A stretch of 34,724 nt of DNA from positions 1 through 34,724 of the forward strand of contig JAKSOH010000007.1 in assembly GCA_024405675.1 (NCBI GenBank). The letters are read 5' to 3'. The translations under genes were made by a program, and so were the position numbers. The stretch is from Victivallaceae bacterium. GTDB taxonomy: Bacteria; Verrucomicrobiota; Lentisphaeria; Victivallales; Victivallaceae. Of the stretch, positions 16,021 to 23,886 are shown piece by piece (positions within the stretch are counted from its first letter, which is position 1; each line of letters begins with the position of its first letter). The notes under the pieces are model-generated. The model made no database searches, was not told where the DNA came from, and was given only the letters and a program-made list of their open reading frames with translations.

Positions 16021-16494
16021 ATGACGGAAAAGGAGAAGAGGTTTTACAGATGGTCACTGTGGGGGCTCGTGGAGCAGGGCTGCCACGTGCAGACGATGAT
16101 CATGAGCAACATGTCGTTGTCCTTGCGCATCGTCCTGGAGGATGGCGCGGTCGCCGACATCGACAGGCATCGCTACCTCGAGCGGCTCGAGAGCGCGTGG
16201 AAGCTGGTGCAGCTCACTCACGAGGATGCCGTGGCGGCGGCCGACGAACTCGGACACGCCGAGATGATTCCGGAGCTCCCGGAAATCGACGTCGATATGT
16301 CGATGTGGGACGATGGAATCGATGGCGAGCAGAAGGTCACCAATGCCGTCGCGGACACCGCGATCAGGATCAACGAGGCGCTCTTCAAGCTGATGGACGT
16401 GCTCGATCCCGTGGAGAAGGAGTCCGAGAGCGAGGAAGATAAGGAACCGGTAGCCGGCGAAGAAACGGCCGCCGAAACGGAAACTGACAAATAG
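16021..16494 (+). CDS. Small acidic-tailed protein, first gene of the TerY-P operon
   Basis: A 157-residue protein I do not recognise. Residues 1-70 look like a compact alpha/beta domain (KRFYRWSLWGLVEQGCHVQT, then RIVLEDGAVADIDRHRYLER). The last about 35 residues are a Glu/Asp-rich disordered tail (KESESEEDKEPVAGEE). No signal peptide or membrane segment. ATG at 16021 follows a strong AAGGAGGAGG; the frame is open upstream to 15907 but that part overlaps operator 3. It opens a run of seven plus-strand genes ending with the kinase-VWA-phosphatase set, so a role in that system is inferred. Confidence 0.75.
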   Translation: MTEKEKRFYRWSLWGLVEQGCHVQTMIMSNMSLSLRIVLEDGAVADIDRHRYLERLESAWKLVQLTHEDAVAAADELGHAEMIPELPEIDVDMSMWDDGIDGEQKVTNAVADTAIRINEALFKLMDVLDPVEKESESEEDKEPVAGEETAAETETDK

Positions 16495-16505
16495 GAGGTA
16501 TGGAA

Positions 16506-16919
16506 ATGGGAGACATCGAAGACATCTTCAGGGGAATCGGAATCACAAAGCCTGGCATCGGAAGGCACGGCGGAGTGCCGGGCATCCTCGCCGGGCTCGC
16601 AGCTCTGGGAATCGGGGTCGGCGTCGGCGTCGCGGCAATCGCCGGAATTGCGAAGGCCGTCTCCAACGACGACGATGATGACGACGAGGACATCGAGGAC
16701 GATGATTACGAGGATGACGAAGAGGAGTCCGACGACGAGGATGAGGATGCGGAGGACGATGACGATTCCGACGATGACGATTCCGACGAGGAGGACGGGG
16801 ACCTGGCCGACCAGGTGCTAGACGATGCGGTCGATCGTACCATGAAGTCCTGCAAGGAAGTGGTGGAGCCCTTTGAGAAGCTCTTCAGCTTCGGACAGAA
16901 GTCCCGGACTTCGAGGTAG
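16506..16919 (+). CDS. Membrane-anchored Asp/Glu-rich protein
   Basis: A 137-residue protein, family not recognised. A glycine/alanine-rich hydrophobic segment (about residues 25-47, LAGLAALGIGVGVGVAAIAG) predicts a membrane anchor. It is followed by about 50 residues that are almost only Asp and Glu with some Ser, then DQVLDDAVDRTMKSCKEVVE and a basic end. Such a tract could bind Ca2+ or other cations or a basic partner; the kinase encoded downstream has a lysine-rich N-terminus. The ATG at 16506 is preferred to that at 16500 because AGGAGG at 16493-16498 is 7 bp away. It starts 11 bp after the previous stop. Confidence 0.75.
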   Translation: MGDIEDIFRGIGITKPGIGRHGGVPGILAGLAALGIGVGVGVAAIAGIAKAVSNDDDDDDEDIEDDDYEDDEEESDDEDEDAEDDDDSDDDDSDEEDGDLADQVLDDAVDRTMKSCKEVVEPFEKLFSFGQKSRTSR

Positions 16920-16925
16920 ATGCCG

Positions 16926-17114
16926 ATGAATACGGAAAAGTCCGGCAATGTCTGTCCGAACTGCGGATATAGGAAGCCGGCCCGTCCGGTGTTTCCATTC
17001 CGTCCGTTGTCGGGCGTGATTGCGCCGCCATATTGGTTGGGAAAGGAATTGCTCGACAGGCTGTTTCGGGCGTTCTGCCCGCGTTGTGGAACCAAAATGA
17101 AGAAGGAGAAATGA
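16926..17114 (+). CDS. Small zinc-ribbon protein
   Basis: A 62-residue protein with two CxxC knuckles, CPNCGYRK near the N-terminus and CPRCGTKMKKEK at the C-terminus, separated by about 35 residues. This is a zinc ribbon fold by pattern. The middle part (PLSGVIAPPYWLGKELLDRL) is unrecognised. ATG at 16926 has GAGG 9 bp upstream; ATG at 16920, directly after the previous stop, is the alternative. Zinc ribbons are often found in or beside TerY-P kinases, so it may be a separated accessory domain; that is inference. Confidence 0.65.
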   Translation: MNTEKSGNVCPNCGYRKPARPVFPFRPLSGVIAPPYWLGKELLDRLFRAFCPRCGTKMKKEK

Positions 17115-17116
17115 TT

Positions 17117-17665
17117 ATGAGCGATTTTTCTGATTTGATATCTGAAATCGGAGATGCGACGAGCGAGCTCGTCGAGAACATCGGCCAGGCCTGGCGCGAT
17201 CTTGTCGAGGACATTGATTCCATCGGTCGCGCGAGGTTCGTCCGCGGCGGCGGAGTCTGTCGCTGCAAGGCCGGCGGCAAGAAACGCTACGCCATCGTGG
17301 CCACCGAGGGTTCGGTCATCGCCATCAACAAGGAGGGCATCGCCGAGATTATGGACATGACCGACTTCATGAAGATGTATGGCGCCGACTCCATCAAGGT
17401 CGCCGGCACCGACGACATGGGGCTTGGCGACCGCCACGTCCTGAAGAAGGCCTTCATGCTTACCGATGGTAAGACCTACCGCAGCACCCGCGAGTTCGTT
17501 CTCGAGTGTCTCGGCGCCGAGCCGAATCTCAGGGTCGACCAGGCCTTGCACGACATGTTTGAAGATTTCGACTGGCTGAAGTTCAGCCCCGTCGAGGATG
17601 ACGACGAGGATCTCGGTAAGGACGAGGAGGAGGACTCCGAGTCCAAGACCGAAGATGGCGAGTAA
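17117..17665 (+). CDS. Acidic-tailed protein of unknown function in the TerY-P operon
   Basis: A 182-residue protein, not recognised. It starts with an amphipathic helix (SDLISEIGDATSELVENIGQ), then RFVRGGGVCRCKAGGKKRYA and IVATEGSVIAINKEGI, which reads like a small beta-rich domain with a C-x-C pair. The final about 25 residues are an Asp/Glu tail (VEDDDEDLGKDEEEDSE), the third acidic tail in this operon. ATG at 17117 lies 8 bp after GGAG (17105-17108). The last 11 bp overlap the kinase gene, so the two products are probably made together. Confidence 0.7.
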   Translation: MSDFSDLISEIGDATSELVENIGQAWRDLVEDIDSIGRARFVRGGGVCRCKAGGKKRYAIVATEGSVIAINKEGIAEIMDMTDFMKMYGADSIKVAGTDDMGLGDRHVLKKAFMLTDGKTYRSTREFVLECLGAEPNLRVDQALHDMFEDFDWLKFSPVEDDDEDLGKDEEEDSESKTEDGE

Positions 17666-18794
17666 CCCGCGTCCGAATTGGTTCGTCAGATGGTTCGGCT
17701 CCCCGTCCGCGGGTAGTCCGAAATCACCTGCGCCGAAGAAGAAAAAGAAAGAGAAGGGAACTCAAGTGGGAATGGATTGGCAGCGCCAGGGCGCGGGAAT
17801 CGATCGGACGATCACCGTCTACGATCCCCACGGCAAGCCGCTCAAGTTGACTGCGAATGACCGGCTGACTGACGGCGGCGAGGGCGTCATATATAACTGC
17901 CCGCTCAATCGGAGCATACTCATCAAGATATGCAAGCCGGAGGTGATGGGTAACGCGCCCGCCATGAACCGGTTCCGCAGCCGGCTTCAGGCGATGCTGG
18001 GGCTTGCGGAGTGCACCAATTCGCCGTTTCTCGCCTGGCCCCGGATGAAGGTCCTGGACAAGCCGAACGGCCAGCCGATAGGATTTGTCATGAACAAATT
18101 CTCCGGTCGGAAGCTCCGGGCGTTGTTCTGTGCCGATCAGGTGACCAAGTTCTTCCCCGGATGGGACCGGCTGTCCGTGGCCCGTGTGGCGCTTAACCTC
18201 GTCGACGCCATCCGCATGCTGGCCAGGTATCACGTGCTGGTGAACGATTTCAATCCGGACAACTTCATGGTCACTCCGAGTGGCGAAATCGGATTGATTG
18301 ACTGCGACAGCTACCAGATCCCCGCCGGCGGTTGGGTGCGCAAGGCGTTTCTGACCTCGCTGCATTTTCCCGATTACGCCGCTCCGGAACTTCTCAAGGA
18401 CAAGAAGCTCCTGGATCAACCTCGTACTCCGGAACAGGTGAGGTTCAGTCTGGCGGTGCTGGTCTACTCGCTGGTGATGTGCGGACTGCATCCGTACGCA
18501 AGGCTGGGAAGTAGCAAGGAGCAGTGGCAGAATCTTATCGAAGGAAAGTTCCCGCTCGATCCCAGATCCGGCGCGAGGATGGCGCCGTACTGGGAGACCG
18601 TTGCCAGCTGGATGCCGGACAGTCTTGTGGATTATTTCGTCCGCATGTTCGGTCCCGGACATTCCGATCCAGCCGTTCGTCCAAGCGTTACGGAGTTGCA
18701 TTCGGAACTTGAGAATTTCATCGCCGTCATGGAGCGCAGTCGCATCGCCGACCAGCGCGCTCTCAAGCCGTCGAAGAAAAAAAGAAAAAGATAA
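17655..18794 (+). CDS. Atypical Ser/Thr protein kinase of the TerY-P triad (YegI-like)
   Basis: A 379-residue kinase. The glycine-rich loop is GGEGVIYNC (residues 73-81) with the lysine in ILIKICKP (K91). The catalytic loop is VNDFNPDNFMV (D198, N203), and metal-binding IDCDSYQI is at 215-222. The exchange of HRD for V-N-D and of DFG for D-C-D-S is characteristic of kinases linked to TerY and PP2C genes. An N-terminal extension holds proline-rich sequence and a Lys run (KKKKKEK, residues 28-34); the C-terminus is also basic (KKKRKR). No membrane segment is visible. The start is chosen for coupling to the upstream gene (11-bp overlap); ATG at 17772 is an alternative that would remove the extension. 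Confidence 0.87.
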   Translation: MASNPRPNWFVRWFGSPSAGSPKSPAPKKKKKEKGTQVGMDWQRQGAGIDRTITVYDPHGKPLKLTANDRLTDGGEGVIYNCPLNRSILIKICKPEVMGNAPAMNRFRSRLQAMLGLAECTNSPFLAWPRMKVLDKPNGQPIGFVMNKFSGRKLRALFCADQVTKFFPGWDRLSVARVALNLVDAIRMLARYHVLVNDFNPDNFMVTPSGEIGLIDCDSYQIPAGGWVRKAFLTSLHFPDYAAPELLKDKKLLDQPRTPEQVRFSLAVLVYSLVMCGLHPYARLGSSKEQWQNLIEGKFPLDPRSGARMAPYWETVASWMPDSLVDYFVRMFGPGHSDPAVRPSVTELHSELENFIAVMERSRIADQRALKPSKKKRKR

Positions 18795-18853
18795 ATTGGT
18801 TTTAACGATACAATGGAAGAATCCAAGACAACCCAAAAGGAAAGGAAGAGAAA

Positions 18854-19543
18854 ATGAGTGATTATGCCAATGAAAACCTTGATGTGACGAATCCGGCGCC
18901 GCGGTGCCCGGTGGTGCTGCTGCTGGACGTTTCCGGCAGCATGGGAGGCCGGCCGATTCGCGAGCTCGAGGAGGGCGTCAAGCAGTTCCTGGACGAGACC
19001 AGCAATGACGAAACCGCGAGCGTGAGCGTCGAAGTCGAGATCATCACCTTCGCCAACGACGCCGAGGTGGCGGTTCCGTTCTGCCCGGTGACCCAGGCCG
19101 CGGCCAATCCTCCGACCTTCACCGCCAGCGGCTGCACTTCGCTTGGCGCCGCCATCGCCCTCGCGGATGACGAGTTGCGCAATCGCCGCAACATGTACAA
19201 GAAGAACGGCATCTCCAGCTACCGTCCGTGGATCGTCCTGATGACCGACGGCGGTCCGAATGACGAGTGGAAGGAACCGGCCGCCAGCATGAAGTCAGTG
19301 GCCGAGACCGGAAAGCTCCAATACATCGGCATCGGAATCGGCGATGATGCCGACTTCACAACGCTGGCCGAGATCGTTCCCGAGCATCCCGGACCGGTCA
19401 AGCTGAAGGGGCTCCGCTTCAAGGAGTTCTTCCGCTGGCTGACCGATTCTCTGCGCAGTGTCTCCGCCGGCAGCGTCGCCGATCAGGACAAGGCGCAACT
19501 CGGTACCGTCGACAGCTGGGCCGATCTTTCCGGAACTCCGTAG
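18854..19543 (+). CDS. TerY-like von Willebrand factor A protein
   Basis: A 229-residue cytosolic VWA protein. The metal-ion-dependent adhesion site is complete: LLLDVSGSMGG (D25-x-S27-x-S29), the Thr in GCTSLGAAI, and the Asp in LMTDGGPND. The GRPIRELEEGVKQF and GIGDDADFTTLAEI regions match TerY/YegL proteins. In TerY-P triads the VWA protein is thought to act as a metal-sensing scaffold for the kinase and phosphatase. The start follows AAAGGAAGAG, 59 bp after the kinase stop. The stop TAG is directly followed by the ATG of the PP2C gene. Confidence 0.93.
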   Translation: MSDYANENLDVTNPAPRCPVVLLLDVSGSMGGRPIRELEEGVKQFLDETSNDETASVSVEVEIITFANDAEVAVPFCPVTQAAANPPTFTASGCTSLGAAIALADDELRNRRNMYKKNGISSYRPWIVLMTDGGPNDEWKEPAASMKSVAETGKLQYIGIGIGDDADFTTLAEIVPEHPGPVKLKGLRFKEFFRWLTDSLRSVSAGSVADQDKAQLGTVDSWADLSGTP

Positions 19544-20773
19544 ATGAGAAAGCTCACTGGATTCGCCGCGTCGGTGCCCGGAAACGGGCACCTGCAACGC
19601 GAGATACCTTGCCAGGACGCTTCCGGCGTCTGGCTCTCCCCGCGTCCTGTCGCCATCGTCTGCGACGGGCGGGGCAGCGCGAAGCTGTCACACTTCGGTG
19701 CACGGGCCGCGGTGAAGGCGTTTCGCAGCCAGTGCGCAGTCCTCGAGGACCTGCTTGGCATACTGGACGAACCGGAGGTCGCGGAAGGGGAGTGGGAGTG
19801 CATCTGCCAGTTGCTGGTAAAAAGCATGTGCCAGCAAAAGCTGGAACTTGCCGAGGAGTACGGATGCGGCGAACGCGAGTTCGACTATACCGTTGCGTTC
19901 TGCGTCTGGGGCCGGCGCCATGTCGGTTTCTTCCAGGTCGGTGACGGGGCGATTACCCGCCGTTCTCCAGAAGGCGAGTTCTCAACGGTGTTTCCGCCGG
20001 ACAAGGGCGAGTTCGACAACATCACGACTTTCCTCAGGCTGGACGCCACGGGACATTGCTGTCCGTTTCATGCGGTTACCATGCCGCGGGCCATGGTGAA
20101 TGCGGTGGCGATTACCAGCGACGGACCGGAATACCTGATGTTTCATCTGCCGTCGATGGTCCCCGGACCGATATTCGGGAAGCTATTTTCCGACATGGAT
20201 TCCGGGGAGCTGACGCGCCAGAACATCCTTGACTACCTGACAGCGGCGAAATGGGCCACCGATCCGCGCGGCCGCGATGACCGCAGCCTCGTGGTGATGG
20301 GATGGTCCGGCGAACCGGAACCTTGCGAGGAACCGGCCGCGGCGCCGGCGGCGGAGCCAGGCGCGGAATCTGCTGCAACGCCTGTTGCGGAACCTGCAGC
20401 GGAGACCGGCAAGGAACCCGAAAAGGAACCCGGGGTGACGCCTGGGCAAGTCGATGGAGCCGACGAGAAGTCCGGCGGGGAATCGGAGGAACAGTCCCCG
20501 CCTGTCACGAAACAGGAAGGACCTGTGAATGACGGGCCGGAGTCGGTCGAGCCATCGGCTAAAACTGACACCGATCCGAATCCGGAACCTGTCGATCCCG
20601 CGTCATCTCCGGCGCAGGATGCCGGCAATCAGCCGAATCCCGGCGCCGGCGATAGTGAGTCCATTATCCGGACCATCGGCGGGCAATGTGATGTGAAGAC
20701 GTTTATCGGCGACGCCAGGCAGATTTGCGTCATGGTGTTCTCTGTGATAAAGCGTAGCCTGTCGAAATTCTGA
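19544..20773 (+). CDS. PP2C-type Ser/Thr phosphatase of the TerY-P triad with long C-terminal tail
   Basis: A 409-residue protein. Residues about 1-255 are a PP2C-like catalytic domain: CQDASG (D25), VAIVCDGRGSAKLSHFGA (D41-G42), VGFFQVGDGAI, AITSDGPEY and the C-terminal RGRDDRSLVV metal site. It presumably reverses phosphorylation by the kinase two genes upstream. Residues about 256-380 form a disordered Pro/Ala/Glu-rich tail with repeated EP and AAE units. The last about 27 residues (DARQICVMVFSVIKRSLSKF) are hydrophobic with basic residues and could be an amphipathic membrane contact. The start is fused to the VWA stop with no gap. No obvious terminator separates it from the convergent helicase gene. 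Confidence 0.9.
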   Translation: MRKLTGFAASVPGNGHLQREIPCQDASGVWLSPRPVAIVCDGRGSAKLSHFGARAAVKAFRSQCAVLEDLLGILDEPEVAEGEWECICQLLVKSMCQQKLELAEEYGCGEREFDYTVAFCVWGRRHVGFFQVGDGAITRRSPEGEFSTVFPPDKGEFDNITTFLRLDATGHCCPFHAVTMPRAMVNAVAITSDGPEYLMFHLPSMVPGPIFGKLFSDMDSGELTRQNILDYLTAAKWATDPRGRDDRSLVVMGWSGEPEPCEEPAAAPAAEPGAESAATPVAEPAAETGKEPEKEPGVTPGQVDGADEKSGGESEEQSPPVTKQEGPVNDGPESVEPSAKTDTDPNPEPVDPASSPAQDAGNQPNPGAGDSESIIRTIGGQCDVKTFIGDARQICVMVFSVIKRSLSKF

Positions 20774-20862
20774 CACCATTTCAAAGTGTCCATCTCCACC
20801 GGTGTTCGTGTCGTTTACGGCGCGGACGCCGGTTCTTCTTTATATCTGGACAGGGGGTGCCG

Positions 20863-22632
20863 CTATTTGTCTAAACCACATTGCGCTCGATATTTATGTA
20901 TTAGTTTCGATACTGTGTCAAGTTGCGGTTTCGTTATCCAGCCGTCCGCTTTGTATTTTTCCGCAATCTCCGATAGCACCGGCGCGTCGAACTTGTTGAA
21001 TCCGATCTTGTTCTTTTGTTTCGTCATGCCACGTGCCTTTTCGCCACCGGTCTGGTTGCCGTATACCATCATCAGCATGTTGATGTCGGGATGCCGGTAT
21101 ATGCGTTCCGGTTCGGAGTATTCCGTGAAAAGGCGCGGCGCCTCCGTCGACGGATTGGGATTCGCTGTCACCGGTTTCGCTCCGGCCAGCTGCGCCAGTA
21201 GCGCCCGGACCGCGGCTTCGTGTTCCTTGGGAATCGCTATGTTGACGGTCTGCTTTTCCGGTCCCGGGGCGTCCATGCTGTTGTAGAAGTCGACCACCGC
21301 GTCATCCAGAATGACGTCGCCATGATATAGCTTCCTGTCGATGCTGAGTCCGTCAAGCGATCTGCATCGCGACAACGCCGTGTAGAACTGCCCGTGCGCG
21401 AAGCAGCCGTTGCCCATCCTGATGTGCACGGCGTCCAGACTCAGCCCCTGGCTTTTGTGGATGGTTATCGCATAGGCCAGTTTGAGCGGCATTTGGGTGA
21501 ATTTTCCGACTTCCCGCTGTCTTATCACTTCCTTGCCGGAGTTTTCGTCGCGTTCAAGGACATACTCCTTGTATGACCACTGGTTGGCGGCGATGGAACA
21601 GATTTTGCCGTTGTCGAGCTTTACCGTCACCGTGGCATCACGATTGATTTCCTCGACTATACCGACGTCGCCGTTGACATATTCCATCGTACCGTCGGGC
21701 AGGTGTTTGTTGACGAGTAGCATCACTTTCGCTCCGGCACATAGTGTAAGTTGCGACGGGGCAGGGAGTTCCTTTTGTGGAAACCGGCCGGTTAGCTCCG
21801 CGTTGAAAATCTTCCGTTCCCCGTCCAGCTGGCTTTCCCTGAGATCGTTGATCGTCTGCGCCTCGCGATTGGTGGTGCAGAGGCATATCGGATCTTCCGC
21901 CTTCGGCGCCGTAGTGACGCAGAGATGGTTCAGCGACTCCAGGACGTTGAGCGGTTCTCCGCTCGGTTCCACCTCGATATCGCGTTCATCCAGCTTTCCG
22001 GAACGGATGTGGTTGAGCAGACTCATGAACAACGCGTCGTTTTTCTGACGATGTATGGTTTTCAGTCTCACGCACTGGAAATTCGCCTGCCTCCAGAGTT
22101 CCGACTGGAACGCGTAGGATCCTCCGAAGGTCTTCTCGAGGAACGTTTCCTCCGTTTCCGTCTTCACCACCGGCGGCAGCTGGAAGAAATCCCCTACGAC
22201 GATCACCTGCCGGCCGCCGAATGGCTTTCCCGACGCCTTGCCGCGAGCCACGCTTCTCAGTCGTTCGTCGATTCCCCAGAGAAGATCGCTTCGCACCATC
22301 GATATCTCGTCGATGACGATGACCCTGGCTTTGGAAATGAGCGACTTGCGTCGCGAACTGCCGAGCTCCTCCAGCGGCTCGCTGCCGAGCAGTCCTGGCG
22401 GTAGGAGAAAGAAACTGTGTATGGTTTGTCCCTCGATGTTCACGGCCGCGATGCCGGTCGGGGCCAGGAATACGCATTCCTTCTCGCATCTCCGACGGAA
22501 CTCGCGCATGATCGTCGACTTGCCGGTTCCGGCCTCTCCAGTCAGGAAAACGTTCTTTCCCGACAGCATCAGCTTGATCGCGGATTCCTGTTCCGCGGCA
22601 AGCTTTATCTGCCGGGCATTGTCTTTCGCCAT
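20863..22632 (-). CDS. Pif1/RecD-like DNA helicase
   Basis: A 589-residue superfamily 1B helicase. Walker A GEAGTGKST (residues 32-40), APTGIAA, Walker B VIVIDEISMV, GDFFQLPPV (motif III), the HRQ motif in KTIHRQKN, AITIHKSQGLSLD and YTALSRCRS (motif VI) are all present, in Pif1 order. The extra about 100 C-terminal residues (from about PGPEKQTVN) contain a final helical part (LSEIAEKYKADGWITKPQLD) not typical of the core. Such helicases work on stalled forks, G-quadruplexes or in defence systems. The ATG at 22632 follows AAAGGA; the extension to 22677 is rejected for lack of a site. It converges with the PP2C gene, 89 bp apart, so linkage to the TerY-P operon is positional only. Confidence 0.93.
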   Translation of the reverse strand: MAKDNARQIKLAAEQESAIKLMLSGKNVFLTGEAGTGKSTIMREFRRRCEKECVFLAPTGIAAVNIEGQTIHSFFLLPPGLLGSEPLEELGSSRRKSLISKARVIVIDEISMVRSDLLWGIDERLRSVARGKASGKPFGGRQVIVVGDFFQLPPVVKTETEETFLEKTFGGSYAFQSELWRQANFQCVRLKTIHRQKNDALFMSLLNHIRSGKLDERDIEVEPSGEPLNVLESLNHLCVTTAPKAEDPICLCTTNREAQTINDLRESQLDGERKIFNAELTGRFPQKELPAPSQLTLCAGAKVMLLVNKHLPDGTMEYVNGDVGIVEEINRDATVTVKLDNGKICSIAANQWSYKEYVLERDENSGKEVIRQREVGKFTQMPLKLAYAITIHKSQGLSLDAVHIRMGNGCFAHGQFYTALSRCRSLDGLSIDRKLYHGDVILDDAVVDFYNSMDAPGPEKQTVNIAIPKEHEAAVRALLAQLAGAKPVTANPNPSTEAPRLFTEYSEPERIYRHPDINMLMMVYGNQTGGEKARGMTKQKNKIGFNKFDAPVLSEIAEKYKADGWITKPQLDTVSKLIHKYRAQCGLDK

Positions 22633-22772
22633 TTGGTGTCCTTTCCCTCCGCCGGTTTCCTTTCGAACATGTGACAAATTTCATGCCATGCGCTTATCAC
22701 GGAAAGGCGATGTGACAATGCGCTTGAAAAATGAACTGCGCTGCTTTGTTTTTGACCGTGCGCCGCCGCGGA

Positions 22773-23759
22773 TTACAGGAACGTGATTGTGATCCTGCTC
22801 TCGATGTCGCGCGCCGCCGCCATGCTGAATTCCGCCGGCTTCAACGACAGGCAGTTGGCGCATCCGGCGCCAAGTGCAAGGGCGAACGACTTGATGGGAT
22901 CCTTTCCTGTGACGAGTCCCACCGCCCACACCGCCGATACCGTATCGCCGCTGCCGATCGGGTTGACGACTTCTCCGATGTTCGGGATTTCATAGGCGGC
23001 CATTTCGTCGCCGTGTATCGCGTAAGCCAGGTTGGGGCCGTCGGTTATGCCTATCGCCCGGAGCCTGGGATGCTTTTTCGTGAGCTCCTGGAGAGCCGCC
23101 GGGACGTCGTCCGTTCCGGTGAGTTCCGCCAGTTCGTCGCGGTTGATTTTCAGATACGCCCCGCAGCAGTTGTCCAGCTGCTTGTCGATGTTTCTGTAGG
23201 CGTCGAGGAAAATCGGCACGTCATGGCTGGCCGCGAGCTCCGCCGCGCGGTCGTAGAAGTCCGGGGAAGTCGCCCCCGGCGTCGTTCCGCAGAATGCGGC
23301 CAGCATGCTGTGATCGAGTTCGCCCGCGAACATCTTGAGAAGTTTGTCGACTTCCCGGATGGAGGCCGTCGCCGACGGATCGATGAGTTCCGTCATCCCG
23401 CCTTTGGCAAGGCAGGTCGTGCAGCAGCGGGTGGCGCCAGCCGTCTCGGAGACGGCGAAGCGCATCTTTTTCTTCTTGAGTTCCGCCTCCACTTTGCGGC
23501 CGTTCTCCCCGCCGAGAAACTGCAGCAGGCAGATGTCGACTCGTTCGCCGGTGGTCATCGCCGCCCGGCAGAAGTTTATCCCCTTGCCGGATGCGCATTC
23601 CATCGCGTTGGTAGCCCGGTTGATTTTGTTCGGAATGAACTCGTCGAACGTCAGTGTCCGCTGCCACGCCGGATTCGGTCCAAGCACGGTTATCTTCGGA
23701 GTCCTGAAGTAGATCTTCGGCACGATTTTGTTCAGCAGGTCGTTAAGTTTGTCTTCCAT
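22773..23759 (-). CDS. PfkB-family sugar-phosphate kinase (1-phosphofructokinase/tagatose-6-phosphate kinase type)
   Basis: A 328-residue ribokinase-fold kinase. Typical marks are ITVLGPNPAWQRTL with NKINRA near the start, ASGKGINFCRA for sugar binding, and the anion hole/catalytic motif NPIGSGDTVSAVWA with its Asp base. The layout matches FruK/LacC-type hexose-phosphate kinases (NPAxD..GKGxN) rather than ribokinase. About 25 extra N-terminal residues (DKLNDLLNKIVPKIYF) precede the first strand. ATG at 23759 follows AAGGAG. The substrate cannot be fixed from sequence. It is divergent from the Kdo/heptose operon. Confidence 0.88.
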   Translation of the reverse strand: MEDKLNDLLNKIVPKIYFRTPKITVLGPNPAWQRTLTFDEFIPNKINRATNAMECASGKGINFCRAAMTTGERVDICLLQFLGGENGRKVEAELKKKKMRFAVSETAGATRCCTTCLAKGGMTELIDPSATASIREVDKLLKMFAGELDHSMLAAFCGTTPGATSPDFYDRAAELAASHDVPIFLDAYRNIDKQLDNCCGAYLKINRDELAELTGTDDVPAALQELTKKHPRLRAIGITDGPNLAYAIHGDEMAAYEIPNIGEVVNPIGSGDTVSAVWAVGLVTGKDPIKSFALALGAGCANCLSLKPAEFSMAAARDIESRITITFL

Positions 23760-23822
23760 TTTACGCTCCTTGTGTATCGTAGTCGTCATGTACGGAGAGA
23801 AGATAGTTCGGAAAGAAGTCGT

Positions 23823-23851
23823 TTTCAATTTCGCGCGCGGGGAAGTATATT
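23823..23851 (+). promoter_or_regulatory. Promoter of the Kdo/heptose operon
   Basis: TTTCAA (23823-23828), 17-bp spacer, TATATT (23846-23851), with the ATG 36 bp further. It is an AT-rich island in a GC-rich intergenic region. Confidence 0.55.
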
Positions 23852-23886
23852 AACTTGAGGAATTATTGTTTATTGGGGGGATCCGT

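Noticed and set aside
16674-16800. Simple DNA repeat or slippage tract
   Set aside because: Codons GAC, GAT, GAG and GAA are mixed irregularly, so the conservation is at the protein level and not a nucleotide microsatellite.
20774-20862. Terminator between the PP2C and helicase genes
   Set aside because: Only imperfect ACCGGTG/GCCGGT pairing and no clear stem with a T-run on either strand.
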